This document shows positions 11,363 through 20,121 of a stretch of DNA of 64,000 nt, piece after piece. This DNA is from Malaya genurostris (lineage: Eukaryota > Arthropoda > Insecta > Diptera > Culicidae): assembly GCF_030247185.1 (NCBI RefSeq), contig NC_080571.1, positions 88,221,025 through 88,285,024 on the forward strand. Direction: 5' to 3'. Position 1 is the stretch's first letter. Every line of letters begins with the position of its first letter. The translations under genes and the position numbers were made by a program. The notes beneath the pieces were generated by a model that worked only from the letters and a program-made list of their open reading frames with translations, did not search any database and was not told the DNA's origin.

Positions 11363-12173
11363 ACATCACTAGCGGATTCTGCCAAGACTTGAATAAAATC
11401 CAAAACTTTCTTTATACATCATAACCTTTTAAATTTGTAAACAGTTAAAGACTATCCCAGAAAATATGAACGCAACCAAAAACCGCTGCCATTTCGCAAT
11501 GGGTCAGAATCAGTCAATTTTTATGGCTACGTCCTGTTGTTTACACTCTTCTCTAACCACTTGTGCAGTTGTTTATTCGTTTTCATTAGTTTGTTTCGAA
11601 ATGCGTGGACTTTCAGCAGAACAACGTCGAAAAATTGTGTACAAATGGTGTACAGAACGCGGACTGTCATTGAGAAAGATAGCAAAAATGGAAGGAGTAA
11701 GTGAAAAAGCCGTGCGAAATGCAATCAGGAAGTTCGGTGAGGATAACACCTTTGAGGATAAACCGAAAACGGGTCGAAAAAAAGGTCCTGCTAACCCTCA
11801 GTTGGATAAACGTATACTGAAGGCGTTCGAGCAAAAGAAGGAGGTTTCAGTTCGGGATGTGGCCAAAAAAGTGGGCACTTCGAAGTCAAATGTTCTTCGT
11901 GCTAAAGAACATTTGAATCTTCGAACCTATAAGAAGCAGAAACAACCAAAAGGTAGTCCGAAACAAGAAGCATCGATCAGGCCGAGGGTTCGAAAGCCGT
12001 ACAATACGATTCTTGCTGGAAATTTGAACTGCATAATCATGGACGATGAAACCTACGTGAAACTTGATTACAAATCCTTGCCGGGACCACAATATTATAC
12101 GGTGCAAGAAGGGCAAGTGTTAAACCAGTCCGAGACATCGATTGAAGTCGAAAAATTTGGTAAGAAAGCTATG

Positions 12174-13858
12174 ATTAATTACCTTACCTAACAGCTAAAG
12201 GCCTGGGGTGTCTCCACATAACTCGGTCCATGGCTGCTCGTCACCAGCCACTCAAGGCACGGATGCTTCTGAGATCACCCTCCACTTGATCGATCCACCG
12301 TGCTCGCTGCGCTCCTCTTCTTCTTGTACCAGTCGGATTAGGTTCAAGAACCATTTTCACTGGGCTGTCGTCCGACATCTCAGCCCATCGTAGACGTCCG
12401 ATTTTAGCTGTCCGTACGATAGGTGGTTCTCCTAGCAGCTGTTGCAATTCGTGATTCATACGCCGACTCCACGTTCCGTATTCCATCTGCACTCCGCCAT
12501 AGATGGTCCTCAGTATCTTTCTTTCGAAAACACTGAGGGCGCGTTGGTTCTCTGCCAACATAGTCCAGGTCTCGTGGCCATAGAGAACAACCGGTCTAAT
12601 TAGCGTTTTGTAGATGGTCAATTTCGTGCGGTGGCGTACTTTTCTCGATCGGAGGATTTTTCTGAGTCCAAAGTACGCACGATTCCCTGCCAAAATACGT
12701 CTATGAATTTCTCTGCTGGTGTCATTATCGGCGGTTACCAGTGAGCCCAAATTCACGAACTCGTCAACCTCCTCGATATCGTCACCGTCTATCAATATTT
12801 GTGGTGGGAGGCGTAGTGTTTCTTCTCTAGAGCCTCTTTCTCTCATGTATTTGATTTTCAACGCATTTATGGCCAGTCCGATACGTCTAGCTTTAGCTTT
12901 CAGTGCGATGTAGGTTTCCATAATCTTCTCAAGGTTACGTGTCACAATATCAATATCGTCAGCGAAGCCGAAAAGTTGTACGGACTTTCGGAAGATCGTG
13001 CCACTCGTGTCGATCCTCGCTCTTCGAATCACACCTTCCAGGGCAATATTGAACAAGATATAAGAAAGTCCATCACCTTGACGCAACCCTCTCCGAGATT
13101 CGAAGGGACTCGAGAGCGTCCCAGATACTCGGACGTAGCACATCACTCTATCCATTGTAGCTTTGACCAATCGCGTCAGTTTATCTGGGAAACCGTATTC
13201 GTATTCGTATCTTCCATAGCTCTTTTCGATCGATTGTGTCGTATGCCGTTTTGAAGTCAATGAATAGGTGATGCGTGGGTACGTTGTATTCACGACACTT
13301 CTGGAGTACTTGTCTTATCGCGAATATGTGATCCGTAGTGGCGCGTGCTCCAGTAAATTCCGCTTGGTACGGCCCTACGAATCCCTTAGCTATTGGATAG
13401 ACGACGGCAAAGGATTTTTTGAGAGTACTTTGTAAGCGGCGTTGAGCAATGTGATTGCGCGGTAATTGCAACAATCTAGCTTATCGCCCTTTTTGTAGAC
13501 GGGACATACCACTCCAATCATCCATTCCTGCGGTAGAATCTCCTCCTCCAAAATCCTAGAAATCATCCAGTGCAGCGCTCTAGCCAGTGCCTCTCCTCCA
13601 TGTTTGAGCAGCTCGCCTGGTCATTGCCCGCGGCTTTGTTGTTCCTTAGCTTGCCGATCTCCTCACTTATCTCCGTCAGATCAGGTGCTGGAAATCTGTC
13701 GTCGGCTGAGCGTGCACCCAGATTGATTTCTGTGTCGTTCTCTGTATCCTGTGCTTCGCCATTCAGATGCTCGTCATAGTACTGCTTCCACCTGTCGATC
13801 ACCTCACGTTCGTTCGTGAGAAGGTTACCACTGACATCTCTGCACATTTCGGCCTGTG
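12174..13858 (-). mobile_element. 5'-truncated non-LTR retrotransposon nested in DD37E copy 1
   Basis: The insert interrupts the transposase frame between gctatg (12173) and gctgcggtaag (13859). Comparison with copy 3 shows that about 19 bp of the target are missing, so it landed with a target-site deletion rather than a duplication. It carries only the reverse transcriptase half and 3' UTR of a LINE, in the minus orientation. The family was not assigned; the RT style (RQGDGLS, FGFADDIDIV, EFVNLGSLVTADNDT) is that of the common insect 'endonuclease-reverse transcriptase' LINEs. Confidence 0.8.
12241..13850 (-). pseudogene. Reverse transcriptase of the nested LINE
   Basis: In order on the minus strand: the pre-RT linker (WKQYYDEHLNGEAQDTENDT, EEIGKLRNNKAAGNDQ, about 13800-13650), a frameshifted finger region with TIAL-type NYRAI at about 13450-13560, then motif A FIDFKTAYDTIDR (about 13250), motif B RRGLRQGDGLS (about 13085) and motif C FGFADDIDIV (about 12965). 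The thumb and C-terminal domain follow (LILIDGDDIEE-like, ILRTIYGGV, GTRRRGAQRARWIDQ) to 12241. The 350-residue C-terminal frame is open, while the 5' side has at least two frame breaks. Endonuclease is absent, and the copy is inactive. Confidence 0.82.
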
Positions 13859-14474
13859 GCTGCGGTAAGATTTCGAAACCCTTCATCACCACTGCTTCAA
13901 TGAACAGCGAAATATACATCAAGGAATGTTTACAAATACGTCTTCTACCTATGATTCGAAGCCACAAGGATTCTGTTGTCTTCTTGCTTCTTGCCACTAC
14001 TTGAAATCAACGGTACAATATTATACTAACAAAAATGTCACTTTCGTCCCAAAAGACATGAATCCACCAAATTGCCCACAACTTCGACCAATCGAGAAAT
14101 TTTGGGCATTAACGAAGGCACATCTTAGGAAACATGTCTCGGCAGCCCAAACCATTCAACAGTTCAAAAAAGATTGAAAAAAAGTTTCAAAACTTGTCGC
14201 CAAAAAATCTGTACGGAATTTAATGAGGAACATTCGCAAGAAAGTGCGCTAGCTAGTCTACAATGGCAAAGTAGCAAATGTTGAGAATAATATTCTGTTG
14301 TTGTAGTCTAATATTATCAGTATATCGAATAAAATTTGAATATCTAACACTTGTGAATTATTTACAGCGAAATCAAAGTGCGTCTATACCTTCTGGGACA
14401 GTCTTTAGGTCAAGTTAATATAAATTTTAATGTGGCAACCCAGCACGCTATACAAAATTGAACAAAGCGCGCTG

Positions 14475-15775
14475 TATATTTTGTTTATTTGTTTATTTGG
14501 AGCAGGAAAAAACCCGTTGGGCTTAGTTTCTGTCAAACTTGCTCTCTAACAGGCATAAATCCTCCTCATCTTTTGCATCAACAGATTCAAATGATACATT
14601 TCACTTAAACATAATATTTCTAAACTAACTAAAACTAAAACTTATTAGATAGTAACACTAGGAACATTTTTTGATAACGTTTCGTGATAGATTAAAGTCG
14701 AATGAATTGGAACAGTGGTTGAATGTTCGGCACATGCTGGCAAAATGCTCGTTCTACCCATAATTAGTTCTAGCATAGGGGATTCTAAGAAAAGAATAAT
14801 TTCTATGATTACGGCGATGGATACCAACTTGTAAATGCTGTAAGAGCTCGGAGCAGTCTATTTTTGATTGGAGGAGATCAGTCACAAAAGTAGCCTTGTT
14901 GACATTGCGACGGACAGATATCAAATCGAAATAAATCAGTTTGCATCTGGCATGGTAACATCTGGCAAGAAAGCCGACGCAAAGCAAATCGAACAAATTT
15001 TCGTTGAATTGCTTTAATGCGTTGGATATCGTTTTGGTAGTACGGTGACCAGACAACCGAGGCGTATTCGAGCGTAGAGCAAACAATATAATGCTTTCAA
15101 GCAATGTACATCATCGATTTCTTTAGTAACGCGGAAAATGAATCCTAGCAGCTTGGAGGCTCTGGAGATAGTAAACTCAATAAACTCCTTGAAATTTAAC
15201 TTAGAGTCCAGGAGGACACCAAAGTCTTTCACAGAAGATGTACGTTCCAAAACAATTTGTGAAATATTGTAGTCGAAACTCACTACATACTGTTTGCGAC
15301 TAAAAGAGATGACGGAGTATTTGGAGGCGTTCACATCCATTCTGTTGATATTACACCAGTTAGTCAAATTATTCAACTGCTCTTGTAGAAACTCTTTGTC
15401 AGCTTTGGATTTGATGACATGAAATAATTTGAAGTCATCGGCGAACGATAGTTTTATGCAATTGATCGAAAAATTTAGATCGTTGAGATAAAGTAAAAAT
15501 ATAAACGGTCCAAGGTGACTTCCTTAAGGAACTCCAAAGGTAACAGCGAATGGTAAAGTTGTACAGTCTCCTATTTTCACTATCATTTCGTGACCAGTAA
15601 GATATGAGTGAAGCCTATTTTGAAATGACCCGTTAAACCCTAGTCTATTTAACTTTGAGATTGTTATGTGATGATTAATTTTGTCGAACGCTGCGGAGAA
15701 AGCGGTGTACAAGGCGGGTGCGTTTTCTTCTTCTTCCGTACCAGCACATACCGATGCGTACCGATTTTGCATAAT
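14475..15775 (-). pseudogene. CR1-clade retrotransposon 3' remnant (RT)
   Basis: On the minus strand the RT starts near motif A (AFSAAFDKINH, about 15705-15660). The expected catalytic Asp (TDLSAAFD in the CR1 copy at 20-23 kb) is Ala here. Then come GVP-stop-GSHLGPFIFLLY (stop near 15525), motif C LSFADDFKLF (about 15440), and CNINRMDVNASKYS to LEYASVVW-type C-terminal sequence. It keeps the C-terminal part that the 20-kb CR1 copy lacks. The 3' end is an AAATAAAC microsatellite-like tail (about 14478-14500), as is usual for CR1. It is 5'-truncated and several stops make it non-functional. Confidence 0.82.
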
Positions 15776-15990
15776 TTAATATGACAGTTTGAAAGTTTTG
15801 ATACTCATTGCCCTATACTGAAATTGAAAATTTTTACTAATCTCACTGTAATACCGGACCCGAAAGTCGGATTTGGATCAATTTTTCAAAGACTTTTTGA
15901 AGAATATCAAGACTTTTCATTTGCATCTTAGTTTGTAAAAATCACTCCATTAAGATATAAATATATAAACATATATAATATATAAACAAA

Positions 15991-16774
15991 CTAAAAATGA
16001 AAGAGAGCTTGTAAAACAATTGCGGGAAAAGCCAGTTTTTTATGTGATGGCTGACAAGGAAAACAAAGTCGTTATTATAGAAAAAGATGATTATGACAAT
16101 CTAATAACCCGGAAAAAATAATGACGGGCCTTATAGGAAACAGCGATCCGATCCCCTTCCAGAAATTATTAAAAGAGTAGATAAAACTCTCCTTGAATGT
16201 AATCCTACGATATCAACCTCAGCCGCCTCAAAGTATCTAACTCTTCTTACCAAAAATCAAAGGATTACCTAAAGTCCATAAACCTGGGAATGAAATAAGG
16301 GAAATTATTTCTTCAGTAGGAGCCCCTACCCAAAAAATCTCCAAATGGCTAGTGGAAGAATTCAAAAATATGCCGAAAAAGTTTTTTAGTAAATCTATTC
16401 CCAATACACAAGAGTTCGCTACTCAATTTCTGAACTCAGGTGAAATCGAAGATGATGAAATAATGGTATCTTTCGATGTAACCGCCTTATTCCCAAGTGT
16501 GAAGGACTCAATCAATCTGTTGGAAGATTGGTTACTTCAACAAAAGAGTAGTAGTTTATGGAAAAGCAAAGTGAGAGCTTACCTAAACCTAACTCGCCTT
16601 TGTATGGATGTGAACTACATCAAATTCAGAGGCGAATTTAATAAACAATTACAAGGGGGAGCCAATGGGTAGTCCGCTCTCCTCGTTTTTATGCGAACTA
16701 TTTATGGCAAATCTCGAAGAACTTTTAAATAAACAAATTTTTAAATTTAAATACACTGGTGAAGAATGTAAGTA
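15991..16774 (+). pseudogene. Penelope-like element reverse transcriptase, partial
   Basis: The N-terminal PLE signature is visible (MADKENKVVIIEKDDYDN, about 16045-16100), then LPKVHKPGNEIREIISS (about 16268-16316), APTQKISKWLVEEF, motif A VSFDVTALFPSV (about 16467-16502) and Q-G-G-A-M-G-S-P-L-S-S (about 16652-16686). A stop lies near 16119, a frame break near 16262, and one extra base near 16664. The catalytic YVDD block and the GIY-YIG endonuclease are missing. The frame ends at GAATGTAAGTAG, which resembles a splice donor. Introns are known in some Penelope-like elements, but no downstream exon was found. PLEs are the animal retroelements known to carry hammerhead ribozymes. Confidence 0.78.
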
Positions 16775-16815
16775 GCATTCGAAATACGTATATGTGATGT
16801 GACATCTTTTATACA

Positions 16816-17895
16816 ATATTCTCCTAATCAGAGATCATTTTTTTTTTTGTAGAAACAGACAATGAAAATTATAGAATGATAGTGCTCAAGGGAGAGCAAG
16901 GATGTGAAAATATAGAACGGAAACATGAGACGTGACAGAGGGTCATTTTAAGCAAGCAGAAATCTTCTAGTAACTTAACTTTTACCTTCTACCAGAGGAG
17001 TTGGGCTTAGGCATCTGAACAATGCGAATCACCCAAGTCTCTGGTATGTCGGAAAGTAGTGATAAAGGTCTTTTACCATTTACTATCCGAACCGGCAAAA
17101 GAAAAGTTACCAGAAGTTGTCACTTTCTACTTGCGACGGCATTCTCACACACAATGAGTTCTTCACTGCATGGATGTTTTTTCTTTATCTCTATACGGCT
17201 AGTTGAATATCGAAATGGAAGGTTTGTGCGAACTATTGCTTATGTGCCCAGAGTCACAGCGTGTTGGCTGTTTAGCCTAGGTTGTAAGCGGCGTTCAGTA
17301 GCGCTCCATTCATCGCTACCCCGATGGAAACCCATCATGTTAATTTTTACTCTTTTTCTTTTTTAACGACTAAGTTTAGTAGTCAATATTTTTTTTATTC
17401 TTTTTGCGATATTCTCCTAATCGGAGATCATTTTTTTTGTAGAAACAGACAATGAAAATTATAGAATGATAGTACTCAAGGGAGAGCAAGGATGTGAAAA
17501 TATAGAACGGAAACATGAGACGTGACAGAGGGTCATTTTAAGCAAGCAGAAATCTTTGCCGGTTCGGATAGTAAATGGTAAAAGACCTTTATCACTACTT
17601 TCCGACATACCAGAGACTTGGGTGATTCGCATTGTTCAGATGCCTAAGCCCAACTCCTCTGGTAGAAGGTAAAAGTTAAGTTACTAGAAGATTTCTGCTT
17701 GCTTAAAATGACCCTCTGTCACGTCTCATGTTTCCGTTCTATATTTTCACATCCTTGCTCTCCCTTGAGTACTATCATTCTATAATTTTCATTGTCTGTT
17801 TCTACAAAAAAAAATGATCTCTGATTAGGAGAATATCGCAAAAAGAAAAAAGAAATATTGACTACTAAACTCAGTCGTTAAAAAAGAAAAAGAGT
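16816..17895. mobile_element. Fold-back insertion of partly tandem, partly inverted modules
   Basis: A 12-bp direct repeat, atcttttataca, flanks the insert at 16804-16815 and 17896-17907. The interior reads X (16816-17097), Y (17098-17348), Z (17349-17406), X1 (first ~150 bp of X, 17407-17556), then reverse complements of X (17557-17836) and Z (17837-17895). X and its inverted copy are nearly identical over about 280 bp, implying a recent event. X1 and the inverted X are adjacent, so the RNA or DNA could fold into a long hairpin. The right end is A-rich (aaaaagaaaaaagaaa). It could be a retro-insertion with 5' inversion from a tandem template, or a PLE-like product. No coding frame is recognised. 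Confidence 0.8.
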
Positions 17896-18048
17896 ATCTT
17901 TTATACATGTTTTTTAAAAATGTTGTACATATTGAATGTGTATAGTGACGTGATATACTTATAGTAGAATTCAATTGTTCAAAAATTTTTTTTATTCTAT
18001 CATAAATATTTTACTAAACACATTAAGACCCTGTTGGTTGGTTGGTTT

Positions 18049-19900
18049 GTCAAGAGAAACCTCAATGAGCACTCTTTGTAACACGGTCAGACGAATGAGG
18101 AACCGTAAAGTGCGTAATAAAAGTGAGGAATACTCGAACCGATGGATATTTGACTTTGTTAGGAAAGTTTGTCCAGATTCTGTTCCTACGCATAGCATTA
18201 TTAGGAAGTCTACTCCAAATAATGGTTCCATTGATAATTCCTTTTCAGTGATTGAATTTCCTATAGCCATCTTGTTATGTAACAATAACGCTCCTGGGTT
18301 GGACAGAATTAGATTCAACTTGATGAACAATCTGCCTGACCTCGCAAAAAGACGTTTGTTAGAATTGCTCAACAAGTTTCTTGAGCAAAACATTGTTCCA
18401 CCTGACTGAAGGCAAGTGGAAGTTATCGCCATTCAAAAGCCGGGGAAACCAGCTTCCAATCACAACTCATATAGACCCATTGCCATGTTGTCCTGCATCA
18501 GAAAATTGTTCGGAAAAATTATTCTTCGACGTCTAGACGTTTGGGTCGATACGAACGGATTGTTGTCAGATACTTAGTTTGGTTTTCGTTGAAATAGAGG
18601 GTTGCCTTTCATTGCTTTCGTCTTACATCCAAATTGCTTTCGCTCAAAAACCAGAAATGGCATCATACTTTTAAACATGAAAGGAGCATTTGATTCAGTT
18701 TTCATTGATGTTATTTCAGATAAGCTCCATCAACATGGGCTTCCAGCGGCTATAAATAATTATTTGTACAACCTTTTGTCAGAGAAGCGCATGGCATTTT
18801 GCACAAGGCTATTTGGCAACATTCAGAATTAGCTACATGGGTCTTCCGCAAGCCTCAGCCCGCTTCTGTATAATTTCTATGTAAACGACATTGACAGCTG
18901 TCTCGTAACGTGGTTTCAATTACTGGACCCAAAGTTATTGATCTGCAAAAACCATTGCAAGATACCTTAGATAAATTGTCCGTTAGGGCTGGTCATCTGG
19001 GTATCGAGTTCTCTGCGGAGAAAACAGAGCTGGTCGTCTTTTCAAGAAAGCATGATCCCGCGCAACTTCAGCTTCATATGATGAAAAGAATGACCCAACA
19101 GGTTTTGACTTTCAAATACCTTGGGGTGTGGTTTGATTCCAAATGCACGTGGAGAAGACACATTAGAGTAAATTTTCTTCGAACAATAACAGAATCTTGG
19201 TGGGGTGCTCATCCGGAAGATCTAATAAAACTGTATCAGACAACGATACTTTCAGTGATGGAATATGAAAGCGTTTGCTTTCGTTCCACTGCAAACTCTC
19301 ATATTATCAAACTGGAGCGAATTCAGTATCGTTGTTTGCGAATTGCCTTAGGCGGCATGCATTCAACACATACAATGAGTCTTGAAGTTCTGGCGGGAGT
19401 TCTTCCATTGAAAGATCGTTTTTGGGAGCTTTCACCGCGACTGCTAATAAGATGTGAGGTACTGAATCCCCTAGTTATTAATAACTTCGAAAGGTTAGTT
19501 GAACTTCTATTTCAAACCAAATTTATGACAGTATATTTTAACCACGTGTCACAGGAAATCAACCCTTCAAGATATATTCCTATCCGTGACACCCTCCTAA
19601 ATGTTCCTGACTCAACTCTATTTTTCGACACATCCATGCAACGCGAAGTGCGTGGAATCCCGAAACACCTACGCTCGATGGAAATCCCAAAAAGATTTTC
19701 AAGTAAGTTCAGGCATATTGACTCTGAGGAAATGTTTTACACGGACGGATCACGAATTGAAGAAGCGACAGGGTTTGGTATGTTCAACAATAATGTTTCG
19801 GCCTCATTTAGGCTTCAAGAACCTGCATCTGTTTATATAGCCGAGTTAGCAGCAGTTCATTATAGCTTGAGAGTAATCGTGACATTATCTCCAAACCATT
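18049..19900 (+). pseudogene. RT and start of RNase H of the split LINE
   Basis: Visible parts are NNNAPGLDRIRFNLMNN (about 18280-18325), SYRPIAMLSCIRKLFGKII (about 18467-18520) and LLNMKGAFDSVF, a motif A in which the usual Asp is Asn (about 18668-18705). Stops occur at about 18406 and 18574, and a frameshift lies near 18830. The catalytic FADD region is deleted between NDIDSCLV and LLDPKL (about 18890-18940). The frame is then open from 18910 through the thumb domain to RNase H (MFYTDGSRIEEATGFG, 19733 onward; first active Asp, and Glu in IAELAAVHYSL). It is cut at 19900 by the CR1 element. Confidence 0.8.
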
Positions 19901-20121
19901 TATTTATTTATTTATTTACATGTAATCAACAGACAATGTGTAGTCCCAATGATTAAAAACTATTCCTATTTCTAAGTATGTTTAAAAAATTTGTTTGAAT
20001 TCTGCTACGCGTAATGTGAAAATCGAATCCGGCAGATACTCCATTGAAAGTTCGCTGTAGACCAATAATAGCACCGTTATATCCATAATTCGTACGGCTA
20101 AGAGGCAATCGAAGAAAGACG

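Larger units (their letters stand above)
11601..14258 (+). pseudogene. DD37E transposase, disrupted
   Basis: The likely start is ATG 11601 (MRGLSAEQRRKIVYKW); an upstream in-frame ATG at 11466 lies in the terminal repeat and is not needed. The N-terminal part has two helix-turn-helix regions (LRKIAKMEGVSEKAVRNAI and VRDVAKKVGTSKSNVLRA). The first catalytic Asp is in MDDETYVKLDYKSLPGPQYY. The frame is open to 12173, where a retrotransposon is inserted. It resumes at 13859 (CGKISKPFITTASMNSE), then frameshifts near 13980. The second Asp, present in copy 3 as FWPDLA, is lost in a small deletion. The Glu region survives as PQLRPIEKFWAL near 14080-14110. Confidence 0.85.
11448..14405 (+). mobile_element. 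DD37E Tc1/mariner transposon, copy 1 (split by a retrotransposon)
   Basis: The ends are inverted repeats starting aagactrtcccagaa, flanked by TA (11446-11447 and 14406-14407). The same termini bound 51127-52422 and the surviving end of the 45-kb copy. Without the nested insert (12174-13858) it would be about 1.27 kb, matching copy 3 (1296 bp). Spacing of the second Asp and Glu, measured in copy 3, is 37 residues, the hallmark of the ITmD37E family known from mosquitoes; family assignment rests on that count and on motif likeness. All three copies in the window are defective. Confidence 0.88.

Noticed and set aside
11466..11600. Upstream ATG extending the DD37E transposase by 45 residues
   Set aside because: It lies in the terminal inverted repeat region, and the family N-terminus is well explained by ATG 11601.
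13563..13997. 144-residue frame that looks like a fusion protein
   Set aside because: It reads antisense DD37E transposase joined to the nested LINE across the insertion junction; an accident of nesting.
17022..17366. 114-residue frame in the fold-back insertion
   Set aside because: It crosses module borders X and Y, has no recognised domain and is not kept in the other copy of X.
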